64,000 bases of DNA from Streptomyces sp. CB02261. Lineage in GTDB: Bacteria; Actinomycetota; Actinomycetes; Streptomycetales; Streptomycetaceae. The translations under genes and the position numbers were made by a program. Positions 1-8,867 of this stretch are shown here, one piece after another (within the stretch, counting starts at the first letter, position 1; each line of letters opens with the position of its first letter). Under the pieces are notes generated by a model. The model did not search any database and was not told the DNA's origin. It worked only from the letters and a program-made list of their open reading frames with translations. The DNA lies in NCBI RefSeq assembly GCF_001905665.1, contig NZ_LIVX01000015.1, positions 95,300 through 159,299 on the forward strand, read 5' to 3'.

Positions 1-105
1 CACGTCCGTGATCCTGGCAGGCGCCTATGACAGCGGTGCAGGGCAACCTTTCGGCGCCGGCGGGAGTCTTGGTGCTGCACATTCGCTGATGCGTGAAGGA
101 TCCCC

Positions 106-1539
106 GTGTATCTGAAGAGTCTCGTCGCCACCTCCGTCGGTGGCGCCATGTCGGCCGTCGTCCTCGGCGGGCTGCTCGCCGCCGCCCCGCAGGCTGCCGC
201 CGCCGGAACCAGCTGTTCGGCCGGCGTCTTCATGCGGACGTTCTACAAGAACACCTCGTTCACCGGCACCCCCGTGAAGACCGACTGCGACAGCGCCGTC
301 AGCGAGAGCTGGGCCGGCAGCCCCGTCGCCGGAGTGCCGGTGAACAACTTCGGCGTCCGCTGGTGGATGGCGCGCGACTTCGGCTCCGGCGGGCCCTTCA
401 CGTTCGCCGTCCTGGCCACCGACGGCGTCCGTGTCTACGTGGACGGTGTCCGCAAGATCGACCTGTGGGCCGGCACCGGCGACACCGCCCGCGGCAGGAA
501 CGTCCATCTCGTCGTCCCCCCGGGCCGCCACACCGTGCGCGTCGACTACGCCAACTGGACCGGCGCCGCGAAGGTCAAGTTCGCCTACGCGCCCCGGACC
601 GCCGCCGTGTACGACAAGGTGAAGCCGCTCGCGCCCGTCGGCGTGCGGACGACCTACAACACCACCACGCGGAAGACCACCGTCTCCTGGACGGCCAACA
701 AGGAGATGGACCTCGCGGGGTACTCGCTCCACCGGCGGCCCGTCGGCGGCACCACCTGGACGACCGTCACCTCCTCCACCACCGCCCGCAGCCACACCGA
801 CCCCCTCGTGAACCCCGGCGACCGCACGCCGTACTACTACGAGGTGCGCGCCAAGGACAGGGCGGGCAACATCTCCGCGGGCAGCGCGGACGCCCTCGTG
901 CGTCCCCTGCCCATCGTCACCTCCCTGACCGGCACCTTCGACAAGGTGACCCGCAAGGTCACCCTGAAGTGGCCCCTGAACACCGAGCCGCACTTCGACC
1001 ACTACACGGTCCTGAGCAACGACAAGGTGGACGGCTCCTACGTCTGGGTCCCGCTGGGCACCACCAGGGGCAACACCTGGACCACCGCCCCCATCGCCGC
1101 CGACGGCGAGACGCGCCACTACCGCGTCCTCGTGACCAACGACGGCGGCACCACCACCCCCAGCCCCGTGGGGCTCGACGCCCTCGCCCCCCACGAGCTC
1201 TGGCTGGAGATCCCCGACGGCATCGCCCCCGGCTACGCCCCCGACCTGACCCTGGGTTCCTGCGCGGGCGGTGTCCAGGCCACCGCCACCGACTACACGC
1301 CGGCCCCGATCCGCGACTTCGTCGGCCTGGAGATCGAGCGCCGGGCGCCGGGGGCGACCGCCTGGTCGGTCGTCGTGAGCAAGACCTACGACCCGCGCCG
1401 CGAACCGGCCACCGTCACCGTCTGCGCCGCCCAGGCCGCCGACGGGAGCAGCCACGAGTACCGGGCCCGTACGTATGACGCGGCGGGGAACTACTCGCCG
1501 TACAGCGAGATCCGGTCCGTGGCCCTGCCGGTGGGCTGA
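106..1539 (+). CDS. Secreted PA14-like / fibronectin type III protein
   Basis: Predicted exported protein of 477 residues. The GTG at 106 is chosen because GAAGGA lies 5 nt upstream and the N-terminus is a clear Sec signal peptide (about residues 1-33, hydrophobic core, Ala-rich cleavage region). Residues about 35-165 resemble a PA14 domain: paired Cys near the start, a VRWWMARDF segment and a DGVRVYVDG turn. After this come two or three FnIII-like beta-sandwich repeats (about 170-370) and a C-terminal Fn-like segment. PA14 and FnIII domains usually bind glycans or wall polymers; no catalytic domain is visible. Function is inferred only from architecture. A weak hairpin follows. Confidence 0.8.
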   Translation: MYLKSLVATSVGGAMSAVVLGGLLAAAPQAAAAGTSCSAGVFMRTFYKNTSFTGTPVKTDCDSAVSESWAGSPVAGVPVNNFGVRWWMARDFGSGGPFTFAVLATDGVRVYVDGVRKIDLWAGTGDTARGRNVHLVVPPGRHTVRVDYANWTGAAKVKFAYAPRTAAVYDKVKPLAPVGVRTTYNTTTRKTTVSWTANKEMDLAGYSLHRRPVGGTTWTTVTSSTTARSHTDPLVNPGDRTPYYYEVRAKDRAGNISAGSADALVRPLPIVTSLTGTFDKVTRKVTLKWPLNTEPHFDHYTVLSNDKVDGSYVWVPLGTTRGNTWTTAPIAADGETRHYRVLVTNDGGTTTPSPVGLDALAPHELWLEIPDGIAPGYAPDLTLGSCAGGVQATATDYTPAPIRDFVGLEIERRAPGATAWSVVVSKTYDPRREPATVTVCAAQAADGSSHEYRARTYDAAGNYSPYSEIRSVALPVG

Positions 1540-1559
1540 CGTCGATCCGTCCGTTCCTG

Positions 1560-1588
1560 ACGTCCCGGGCCACCTTGGTGCGGGACGT
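1560..1588. terminator. Weak stem-loop after the PA14 gene
   Basis: Arms ACGTCCCG and CGGGACGT pair perfectly around a 13-nt loop 20 nt after the stop codon. There is no T tract, so termination is only a guess. Confidence 0.3.
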
Positions 1589-1676
1589 ACCGGCCGAGTC
1601 ACTCATGCGTTCGGGATTTCAGTCGGACGCAGCAGCTCGGCGTGCACATGGCGGGCCGGCCGGTGAGGCTGGCGTC

Positions 1677-3149
1677 ATGGGCATACGACCTTGGGTGGTC
1701 GTCGAGCCACCTGACCGGCGCGGTCTGCGCCGGATCACCATCCATGGCAAGACGGTCGGCAGCGCCTGGTCCCTTCGCGAGCTGCGGAAGGTCCTCCGCC
1801 GCCTGGGTTACCCCGACGACATGGACCTCGACGACCGCTCGCGCGTCCACTGGCGGGGCGGCGACAGCGACGTCTGGCCCGACGACCGGGGCTGGAGGCG
1901 GCGGCTGGTCATCGCCCTCATGCTCGTGGGGCTGCTCGGGTCGCTGGGTCTCCACGCCGTCATCGGCTGGGCGGACGCCCTGGGGGCGCTGACGTTCGCG
2001 CAGCGGCTCGTCGGCGTCCTGTTCCTCCTCGCGGGAGTGGTGCAGGCCAGCGCGCTGCCCGCCGTCGTCGACCACTGGGGCCGGCGACAGGTCAAGGTGT
2101 CCGGAGCGCTGGTCCTCCTCGGTGTGCTCATGGCACTCGCCACCACGTCCCTTCTTCTGTTCCTGTGGTCGCAGGAGCGGGAGTTCATAGCCGCTGTCCT
2201 GATCTTTCTCGCCCTGTGGCTGTGGTCTCTGTGGGCCCTCCACGTCCTCGTCCGCGAAAAGGTATGGAGAGGGATCCCGCACCCGAAGAAGTTCGCCGCA
2301 GGCGTCACCGTCACGGCGATCCTGACTTCCGTCAGTCTGGGGTACTCGATTCTCTACCAACCCATCGTCGCACCCATGCACTTCGTCCTAAAGGCAGAAT
2401 TCGGGAAACCTTACGCGGACGCCGATGCGCCCTATTTTCACGTCCCTCTCAAGCTCTACGCCAAGAACGACGGAGGAATCCCGGTGTACCTCGTCGTTGA
2501 CGACTACACGGTCTTCGGGTACGTATCCGAGTTCTCCAAGTCCGGTGACGGCTTGGCGAGATGGAAGGGCGAGGAGGAGGGATGGTACGCGGAGGCGCAG
2601 GCCTTCGAGGGTGAGACCGACGGCGAGATCATCGCGTCAGGTCAGTTCCAGGGGCCTGGTTCCACGCTGGCCGTCGGGGAGGAGTTCAGGATGGAACAGA
2701 TGATCATGGTGCCCAAGGGGACGAAGTACGAGGTGCTCGAGGCATCGCTGCAGTTCGCCATCATGAGGCAGGACCGCGGGAAGCTCGACGATGACTTCTC
2801 CTACGGCAGGCCCTCCTGGGACGAGTCGGAAGGGCGGTATTACTGCCCTCCCGACGATTGTGGTGAGCATGTGATCTATCACGGCAGGGTGCGCTACAAC
2901 ACGAACCTGATCAACGTGACGCGCAAGCCGCGATACGTGGCGGCTTTCTGGTCGCCGGAAGAGGCTACGGATGTCTTCATCTCCTCGTTCAACTTCGAGA
3001 AGTACAAGAAGAGTGAGTCGATCTACGCCATCTATGAAGCTCTCGACGAGGAAGAAGTGCAGCGGGAGAATGCCCGCTACGGCCTCGGCTGGGTCACCGT
3101 CAACTCGGAAGTGTCCGTCAAGGGGCTGCTGAAACAGGCCCAGTCCTGA
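1677..3149 (+). CDS. Multi-pass membrane protein, unknown function
   Basis: I do not recognise the family. The ATG at 1677 has a GGTGAGG-type ribosome site 8 nt upstream and gives 490 residues; an in-frame GTG at 1575 would add 34 poorly conserved-looking residues. A basic cytoplasmic N-terminus of about 80 residues is followed by four or five hydrophobic helices (about residues 77-240), then a soluble C-terminal domain of about 250 residues rich in aromatic and acidic residues, probably extracytoplasmic. Codon usage is slightly less GC-biased than the neighbours, which fits an accessory gene. A strong hairpin follows the stop. Confidence 0.6.
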   Translation: MGIRPWVVVEPPDRRGLRRITIHGKTVGSAWSLRELRKVLRRLGYPDDMDLDDRSRVHWRGGDSDVWPDDRGWRRRLVIALMLVGLLGSLGLHAVIGWADALGALTFAQRLVGVLFLLAGVVQASALPAVVDHWGRRQVKVSGALVLLGVLMALATTSLLLFLWSQEREFIAAVLIFLALWLWSLWALHVLVREKVWRGIPHPKKFAAGVTVTAILTSVSLGYSILYQPIVAPMHFVLKAEFGKPYADADAPYFHVPLKLYAKNDGGIPVYLVVDDYTVFGYVSEFSKSGDGLARWKGEEEGWYAEAQAFEGETDGEIIASGQFQGPGSTLAVGEEFRMEQMIMVPKGTKYEVLEASLQFAIMRQDRGKLDDDFSYGRPSWDESEGRYYCPPDDCGEHVIYHGRVRYNTNLINVTRKPRYVAAFWSPEEATDVFISSFNFEKYKKSESIYAIYEALDEEEVQRENARYGLGWVTVNSEVSVKGLLKQAQS

Positions 3150-3230
3150 GCCGTACCCGCCGACGGTCATGCGGCCCTGCGTTAGGCCGGGTCGCGCCCG
3201 GCGAGTCCACGAGGTCTCGTCCCGTTCCTG

Positions 3231-3257
3231 TGTCCCGGACCAGCCCGGTCCGGGACA
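3231..3257 (+). terminator. Stem-loop terminator
   Basis: A perfect 11-bp stem (TGTCCCGGACC / GGTCCGGGACA) with loop AGCCC lies about 80 nt after the membrane-protein stop. No T tract, as is usual in Streptomyces. Confidence 0.6.
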
Positions 3258-3316
3258 CTTGGGTGTTACGGGGGTGTACCGGTGGTGTGGGGTGTTGTTC
3301 GGGAGGGGTGGGGCTG

Positions 3317-5416
3317 ATGGTGCGGCGGTCCGGGGGGCTGATCGGTGTGTGGGCCGAGCAGCAGCGGGTGGCGCAACGGCAGCGGGAGGGGCAGCACCAG
3401 GCGGTGCTGCGGGAGCAGCGGGACGCCGAGCGGGCGCAGCGGGCGTACGCGCGGGATGTCGCCCGGATGCAGCGGGAGCAGCGGGTCGCCTATCGGCAGC
3501 AGCGGGAGGCGGACGCGCTGGGCCGGACAAGGGAGTTGGAGGAGCGTGTCGCCCTGCTGGAGGGGCTGCTGGCGGCCGGGTGCCGGGCGCCCGCGTTCTC
3601 CGTGGGGTCGCTGCGGCGGGAGGAGACCGTCGAGCCGTTCTCGCCGGGGCGCCTCGGGGAGCCCGTCGCCATGCCCGACCAGCGGTTCTACCAGCCCGAG
3701 AGCGCCTGGACCGCGTCCGGGCGGGCGCAGGCCGAGCGGGACGCGCGCGCCCGGTTCGAGCGGGACTGGTACGCGGCGCAGGCCGCCGAGGCCCGGCGTG
3801 TGGAGCAACTGGCCGCGTACCGGCGGGAGTACGACACCTGGGCCGCCGCCCGGCTCGCCGAGGTCCGCGCGCACAACAGCGGTGTCGCCGGGACGGAGGC
3901 GGCGCTGCGCGACGGTGACGCCGAGACCGTCGTGGAGTTCTTCTCCGCCGTCCTCTTCGCGTCCACCGGCTGGCCCGAGGGCTTCCCCCGGGAGGTGTCC
4001 GCCGCCTACGCGCGCGGCGGGCGGACGCTCGTCCTCGACTGGGGCCTGCCCGGGTACGAGGTCGTTCCCGAGGCCAAGGGGGTCAAGTACCTGCCCAGCA
4101 CCGACCAGGAGAAGGAGGTGCCCAGGCCCGTCACCCAGCGGCGCGCCCTCTACCGCGACGTCATCGCGCAGAGCGTCCTCCTCGCCGTGCGCGAGCTGTT
4201 CGCCGCCGACCGGTTCGGTGCCCTGGAGACCGTCACCCTCAACGGGTACGTCGGTGGGGTCGATCCCGCGACCGGGCTCGCCGGGAGGGTCTGCGTGGCC
4301 TCCGTCGCCGTCGAGCGGAGCGTCTTCGACCGTCTGAACCTGGAGTTCGTCGGGGCCGTCGAGTGCCTGACCGGGGCCCTCGGCGGGCGGCTCGCGGCCA
4401 AGCCCGACGAGCGGGCGGCCGTCGTCCCGCTGCGGACCCCCGGCCAGGTCGGCCCGGACGTCGTCGTCCAGGGGGACGGCGAGGAGCCCGATCTGCTGGC
4501 CATGGACCCCATCGCCTTCGAGGGGCTCGTCGCCGAACTCTTCCGGGCCCGTGGGCTCCAGGCCGTCACCACCCGCCGCTCCAACGACGGCGGGGTGGAC
4601 GTCGAAGCCCTCGATCCCGACCCCATCAGCGGCGGTTCCATCGTCGTCCAGGTGAAGCGGTACCGGAACACCGTGCCCCCGTCCGCCGTACGGGATCTGT
4701 ACGGGACCGTGCAGGGCGCCGGCGCGAACAAGGGCGTCCTCGTCACCACCTCCAGGTTCGGGCCCGGCTCGTACACCTTCGCCAACGGCAAGCCCCTGAC
4801 CCTCATCGCCGGGACCGAACTCGTGGACCTGCTCCACCAGCACGGGCTCCGGGGGCGGCTGGGGCCAGGGTCCTCGCCCTCGGCCACCGTCGCCGACACC
4901 CCCGCCGTGGACGCGCCCGTCGAGGCCGACGCCGGCTTCAACCTGCTCGGCATGGTGTGGGCCGGCTCGGCCGCGCTCGACGTGTGCGCGCTGGTCTGCT
5001 CCGGCAACCAGGTCCTCGGTGACGAGTGGTTCGTCTTCTTCAACAACCCTTCCACGCCGGACGGTTCGGTGTCGATGGCGGCCGCGGCGCCCGGCGACCG
5101 GGTCGCCGTACGCGTCGGCTTCGACGCGCTGCCGTCCCGGGCCGACCGCCTCGTCCTCGTCGCGGCCGTCGACCCGGAGGTGAACCCCGAGGCGGATCTC
5201 GGGGGGTTCACCGATGCCGGTATCCGGCTGCGCGACGACTCCGGGGCCGAGCTCGACCGGCTCGTCGTCTCGGACGGCCGGCCCGGCGAGACGGCCCTCG
5301 TCCTCGGCTCGTTCCGGCGTCGCGCCGGGGGTGACTGGGACTTCGTCCTCGGCGGGAAGGGGTACCGGGGCGGTCTGGAGGAGCTCGTGGGGGACTTCGG
5401 CATCCAGGTGGAGTGA
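3317..5416 (+). CDS. Mrr-type endonuclease domain fused to TerD domain
   Basis: A 699-residue fusion protein. ATG 3317 is preceded by GGGAGGGG at about 9 nt. Residues 1-180 are Arg/Glu/Gln-rich and should form a long coiled coil. A middle domain of unknown type follows. Around residues 405-500 lies a PD-(D/E)XK restriction-endonuclease-like domain of the Mrr family: FEGLVAELF helix, GGVDVEA with Asp428, then VVQVKRY with Gln445 and Lys447, so the nuclease core looks intact. After a linker the last 170 residues are a TerD-type domain (DEWFVFFNNPSTPDGSV, then a DFVLGGKGYRGGLEEL ending). TerD domains belong to tellurite/stress systems and bind calcium; family surveys have linked Ter modules to DNA processing. 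No methylase is adjacent, so a classic restriction role is unlikely. Confidence 0.85.
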   Translation: MVRRSGGLIGVWAEQQRVAQRQREGQHQAVLREQRDAERAQRAYARDVARMQREQRVAYRQQREADALGRTRELEERVALLEGLLAAGCRAPAFSVGSLRREETVEPFSPGRLGEPVAMPDQRFYQPESAWTASGRAQAERDARARFERDWYAAQAAEARRVEQLAAYRREYDTWAAARLAEVRAHNSGVAGTEAALRDGDAETVVEFFSAVLFASTGWPEGFPREVSAAYARGGRTLVLDWGLPGYEVVPEAKGVKYLPSTDQEKEVPRPVTQRRALYRDVIAQSVLLAVRELFAADRFGALETVTLNGYVGGVDPATGLAGRVCVASVAVERSVFDRLNLEFVGAVECLTGALGGRLAAKPDERAAVVPLRTPGQVGPDVVVQGDGEEPDLLAMDPIAFEGLVAELFRARGLQAVTTRRSNDGGVDVEALDPDPISGGSIVVQVKRYRNTVPPSAVRDLYGTVQGAGANKGVLVTTSRFGPGSYTFANGKPLTLIAGTELVDLLHQHGLRGRLGPGSSPSATVADTPAVDAPVEADAGFNLLGMVWAGSAALDVCALVCSGNQVLGDEWFVFFNNPSTPDGSVSMAAAAPGDRVAVRVGFDALPSRADRLVLVAAVDPEVNPEADLGGFTDAGIRLRDDSGAELDRLVVSDGRPGETALVLGSFRRRAGGDWDFVLGGKGYRGGLEELVGDFGIQVE

Positions 5417-5449
5417 GACCCCGAGGCCCCTTGAGACCCCGAGACCCCT
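5414..5449. repeat. Tandem repeat spanning a stop codon (18 bp x 2)
   Basis: Two 18-bp units beginning TGAGACCCCGAG at 5414 and 5432 differ at one position. The first unit starts with the TGA stop of the Mrr-TerD gene, so the stop region itself has been duplicated. Confidence 0.8.
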
Positions 5450-5465
5450 TCCCCCCGCTCCCGGC

Positions 5466-6854
5466 TCAGCGTCCGCTCAAGCGGTTCGCCAGCACCGCCA
5501 CCCGGTCCGTCGTCGCCGCGTGCCCCGTGGCCTCGCGGTGGTCCGCGCCACGGAAGGCCGCGTACATCGTCTGGACTCCGAGCCAGCGCAGCGGCTCCGG
5601 TTCCCACTTGCGGACCTTGTGGTTCACCCAGGGGAGGGCGGTGAGGTCCGTGGGGCCCGACTGGCCCGAGTCCTCCTTGATGAGGTCGCGGAGGGTGCGG
5701 GCCGCGAGGTTGGCGGTGGCGACGCCGGAGCCGACGTAGCCGCCCGCCCAGCCGAGGCCCGTGGAGCGGTCGAGGGTGACCGTGGCGCACCAGTCGCGCG
5801 GGACGCCGAGGACACCGGACCAGGCGTGGTCGACCCGTACGCCCGCGAGCTGCGGGAAGAAGCGGACCAGGATGTCGCGGAGGGCCTCGATCGTCTGCGG
5901 CTGGGTGCGTCCGTCGTTGTCCGTCTTCGAACCGAAGCGGTACGGGACGCCCCGGCCGCCCAGCGCGATGCGGCCGTCGGCGGTGCGCTGTGCGTACACG
6001 TAGGCGTGGGCCATGTCGCCGAGGGTCTCGCGGCCTTCCCAGCCGATGGACTCCCACTGGGCGTCCGTGAGGGGCTCGGTGGCGATCATCGAGGAGTTCA
6101 TGGGGAGCCAGGTGCGGCGCTGGCCGGCGAGGGTGGCGGTGAAGCCCTCGGTGCAGCGCAGGACGTAGGGGGCGCGGACCGTGCCGTACGGGGTGACCGC
6201 GTGCTTCGGCCGGATCTCGGTGACGGGTGTCGACTCGTGGATCACGACGCCCAGGGCCTCGACGGCGGCCGCGAGGCCCTTCACGAGCTTCACGGGGTGC
6301 AGTCGGGCCCCGTGGGGTGTCCAGGAGGAGCCGACGGCGCCGGTGACGCGGATGCGGTCGGCGGTCTCGCGGGCCCCGTACAGGGCGCGGTCGGTCTCGC
6401 CGAAGGCGACCTCCGCGGCGTGGAAGGCCTTGAGGCGGGCGAGCTGGGCGGGGGAGAGGGCGACCTCCAGGACGCCGCCGCGGTGCTGGTCGGCCTCGAT
6501 CTTCTCGGTCTCGCAGACGTCGAGGACCTCGGCGACGGTGGCGTTCATGGCCTGCTGGAGGCGGACGGCGGCCTCGTGGCCGTGGAGCTTGGCGTAGCGG
6601 TCGCGGCCGGCGATGCCGTTGTAGAGCCAGCCGCCGTTGCGTCCGGAGGCGCCGTAACCGCAGAACTTCGCTTCGAGGACGGTGATGTTGAGGAAGGGGA
6701 CGGCCTTCTTGAGGTAGTAGGCGGTCCACAGGCCTGTGTAGCCGCCGCCGACGATGCAGACGTCCGCGGTGGTGTCGCCGGGGAGCGGTTCGCGGGGAGC
6801 GGGGGTGCCGTCCTGCGCGTACCAGAACGAGATGCCGCCGTTGACCGTACTCAT
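5466..6854 (-). CDS. FAD-dependent oxidoreductase, D-amino-acid/amine oxidase (DAO) family
   Basis: 462 residues, cytoplasmic. The N-terminal dinucleotide fold has VCIVGGGYTGLWTAYYL, then the GYGASGRNGGW segment typical of the DAO superfamily (glycine/D-amino-acid oxidase, gamma-glutamylputrescine oxidase), and near residue 385 the second flavin motif GWAGGYVGSGVATANLA. Start ATG has GAGGGA upstream. Substrate is unknown; the closest recollected relatives are amine or gamma-glutamyl-amine oxidases. It is convergent with the Mrr-TerD gene and has no obvious operon partner. Confidence 0.85.
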   Translation of the reverse strand: MSTVNGGISFWYAQDGTPAPREPLPGDTTADVCIVGGGYTGLWTAYYLKKAVPFLNITVLEAKFCGYGASGRNGGWLYNGIAGRDRYAKLHGHEAAVRLQQAMNATVAEVLDVCETEKIEADQHRGGVLEVALSPAQLARLKAFHAAEVAFGETDRALYGARETADRIRVTGAVGSSWTPHGARLHPVKLVKGLAAAVEALGVVIHESTPVTEIRPKHAVTPYGTVRAPYVLRCTEGFTATLAGQRRTWLPMNSSMIATEPLTDAQWESIGWEGRETLGDMAHAYVYAQRTADGRIALGGRGVPYRFGSKTDNDGRTQPQTIEALRDILVRFFPQLAGVRVDHAWSGVLGVPRDWCATVTLDRSTGLGWAGGYVGSGVATANLAARTLRDLIKEDSGQSGPTDLTALPWVNHKVRKWEPEPLRWLGVQTMYAAFRGADHREATGHAATTDRVAVLANRLSGR

Positions 6855-7040
6855 GTGTATCCCTCTTCCGGGTGCGTGGGCGGGAGGTTACCGGGGGCGT
6901 AGGCCCCCTGGATACGGGCCCTTCGGCGCCGATGTCCGGGCGTCGGGCGGCTTGGGTTCGAGGGTGCTCGTCCCGCGCGTGGGCGGTACGGATTCCGTTG
7001 CGGCAGCGTGCGGATTCCGTCGCTCCGGAAGGACTCTTCC

Positions 7041-7266
7041 GTGCCCGTGCGCAGTTCCGGGCACGCCGTCGTCGCGGTCGCCTCGGCGGTGCTCATCGGG
7101 CCTTCTGCGGTGGGGTGTTCGGGGCGGGGGCGCGGTGGTCGGGGCGCCGGTGGCGGTCCTTCTCACGGAGCACGCGTCCGTGCCCGCCGGGCGCGCGGAG
7201 GTGCTGGTGCGGCCTCCGCCGGACGTAAACGGTACGAGGATCGTCGTCGCCCGCGGACGGCCCTGA
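7041..7266 (+). pseudogene. Small lipoprotein-like gene, apparently frameshifted
   Basis: A GTG at 7041 has GGAAGGA 7 nt upstream and opens a signal-peptide-like frame ending in SAVGC, a weak lipobox. Third-position G+C is high in this frame to about 7128, then collapses; from about 7130 the +1 frame takes over with high GC3 and reads AVVGAPVAVLLTEHASVPAG on to a TGA at 7264-7266. The switch falls in a G-rich run (GGGGCGGGGG). Joined, the product would be about 75 residues. It is either a real +1 frameshift or a sequencing error. This is the only coding signal in the 486-bp gap between 6854 and 7341. Confidence 0.45.
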
Positions 7267-7340
7267 CGGTCGCGGGTGCGCCGTGTGGCGCGACGGGATT
7301 ATCGGAGGCGCCGGCCGAGGCGGGTGTCTAGGGTCGGGGG

Positions 7341-8228
7341 ATGGTTCACGTACCCGAGGAGCTCGCGGCGTCGCAGGCCAGGTACAACGGGGACGCCGGG
7401 CGGGCGTTCGTCGCCGGGCTGCCCGGTCTCGCCGAGGAGTTCCTCGGCCGGTGGGGACTGCGGGTCACGGGTCCTTCGATGCATGGGGTGGCCTCGCTGG
7501 TGCTGCCCGTCGAACGGGTCGCGGACGGCACGCGCGCGGCGCTGAAGATGCAGCTCCTCGACGAGGAGTCGGAGGGCGAGCCGGTCGGCCTGCGCGCCTG
7601 GGGCGGAGACGGCGTCGTACGGCTCCTCGACCACGACCAGGGCACCGGGACGATGCTCCTGGAGCGGCTCGACGAGGGCCGGCCGCTGACGTCCGTCGCC
7701 GACACCCGGGAGGCGCTCGGCGTCGTCGCCGGGTTGCTCGCGCGCCTGACGGCGGTCCCGGCGCCGCCGGGGTTGCGCACGCTCGGGGACGTCGCGGCCG
7801 GGATGCTCGCCGAGGTCCCCGGCGCGGTCGTACGCCTCGGTGCGCGGGACGCGGCGGTCCTGCGGGACTGCGCGGCGGCGGTTCGGGAGGTGGCGGGTGA
7901 ACCGGGCGACCGGCTGCTGCACTGGGACCTGCACCTGGGGAACGTCCTGGCGGGCGGGCGTGAACCGTGGCTGGCGATCGACCCGAAGCCGCTCGCCGGT
8001 GACCCGGGCTTCGACCTGCTCCCGGCGCTGCTGGACCGCTTCGACCCTGACGACGTGCTGTGGAGGTTCGACCTCCTCGCGGACGTCGTCGGCGACCGGG
8101 CGCGCGCGGTGGCGTGGACGCTGGGCCGCATCCTGCAGAACGGCCTCTGGGACGTCGCGGACGGTGAACCGGGGCTGGATCAGGAGCAGGTGGCGGTCGC
8201 CCGGATCCTGATGGCCGGGCGGACGTGA
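7341..8228 (+). CDS. Aminoglycoside/hydroxyurea phosphotransferase-family kinase (APH(6)-like)
   Basis: 295 residues with a protein-kinase-like fold of the APH(6)/hydroxyurea phosphotransferase family. Visible motifs are the ALKMQL lysine segment, the catalytic loop HWDLHLGN (His194, Asp196, Asn201) and the Mg-binding AIDPKPLAGDPGFDLLP (Asp214), all in the right order and spacing. Family members phosphorylate streptomycin or hydroxyurea using ATP; many chromosomal homologues in Streptomyces have no known substrate. No biosynthetic genes adjoin it, so a housekeeping or detoxification kinase is as likely as resistance. Its last codons are part of a tandem repeat. Confidence 0.85.
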   Translation: MVHVPEELAASQARYNGDAGRAFVAGLPGLAEEFLGRWGLRVTGPSMHGVASLVLPVERVADGTRAALKMQLLDEESEGEPVGLRAWGGDGVVRLLDHDQGTGTMLLERLDEGRPLTSVADTREALGVVAGLLARLTAVPAPPGLRTLGDVAAGMLAEVPGAVVRLGARDAAVLRDCAAAVREVAGEPGDRLLHWDLHLGNVLAGGREPWLAIDPKPLAGDPGFDLLPALLDRFDPDDVLWRFDLLADVVGDRARAVAWTLGRILQNGLWDVADGEPGLDQEQVAVARILMAGRT

Positions 8229-8334
8229 GGCGGGGGCGAGTCGTTCGTGCCGGGCGGGCGTGAGGCGGGGGCGGATCGCTAGTGCCGGGCGGGCGTGAGG
8301 CGAGGCGGGGCGCCCGTGCCGGGAGGCGGTGAGG
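8214..8334. repeat. Tandem repeat covering the kinase 3' end (35 bp x 3.5)
   Basis: Units begin GCCGGGCGG at 8214, 8249, 8284 and 8318 (steps 35, 35, 34). The first contains the last four codons and the TGA of the kinase gene; later copies keep the GTGAGG but are outside the gene. Confidence 0.85.
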
Positions 8335-8377
8335 AACCCGTTCGCCAGGCCGGGGCCCTTCCCGGCAGGCTGGGGCC

Positions 8378-8857
8378 ATGATTCGTACAGCCACTCCCGC
8401 CGACGTCCCCGTCCTCCACGCCCTGGTCCGTGACCTCGCGGAGTACGAGAAGGCCCTCCACGAGGTCCGTACGACCCCCGAGCAGCTCCACGAGGCCCTC
8501 TTCGGCGCCCGACCCGCCGCCTTCGCCCACGTCGCGGAGACGGAGGCCGGCGAGGTGGTCGGCTTCGCGCTCTGGTTCCTCAACTTCTCGACCTGGCGCG
8601 GGGTCCACGGCATCTACCTGGAGGACCTGTACGTCCGTCCGGAGGCGCGGGGCGGCGGCCACGGCAAGGCGTTGCTGCGCGAACTGGCCCGGATCTGCGT
8701 GGAGCGCGGCTACGAGCGCCTGGAGTGGTCCGTACTCGACTGGAACACGCCCTCGATCGATTTCTACGAGTCCCTCGGCGCCCGCCCGCAGGACGAGTGG
8801 ACGGTCTACCGGCTGACGGACGGGGCCCTGGCGGAGCTCGGTGCGCCGGGGGTGTAG
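8378..8857 (+). CDS. GNAT N-acetyltransferase, diamine-acetyltransferase-like
   Basis: 159 residues. A complete GNAT fold: N-terminal MIRTATPADVPVLHALVRDLAEYEK, central beta-4 YLEDLYVRPEARGGGHGKALL carrying the acetyl-CoA pyrophosphate loop (R-G-G-G-H-G), and C-terminal WNTPSIDFYESLGA. The YEK and LEDLYVxP features match the spermidine/spermine and thialysine acetyltransferase subgroup, so a small amine or amino acid substrate is likely. It is followed 10 nt later by a small gene and may be cotranscribed with it. Confidence 0.85.
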   Translation: MIRTATPADVPVLHALVRDLAEYEKALHEVRTTPEQLHEALFGARPAAFAHVAETEAGEVVGFALWFLNFSTWRGVHGIYLEDLYVRPEARGGGHGKALLRELARICVERGYERLEWSVLDWNTPSIDFYESLGARPQDEWTVYRLTDGALAELGAPGV

Positions 8858-8867
8858 GAAAGGGGGC

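Noticed and set aside
1..105. Possible partial gene at the left edge
   Set aside because: No frame with convincing codon bias or motif; most likely upstream region of the PA14 gene.
4150..6729. An 859-codon minus-strand frame opposite the Mrr-TerD gene
   Set aside because: Overlaps a conserved nuclease-TerD gene and the flavoprotein in another frame; no domain visible.
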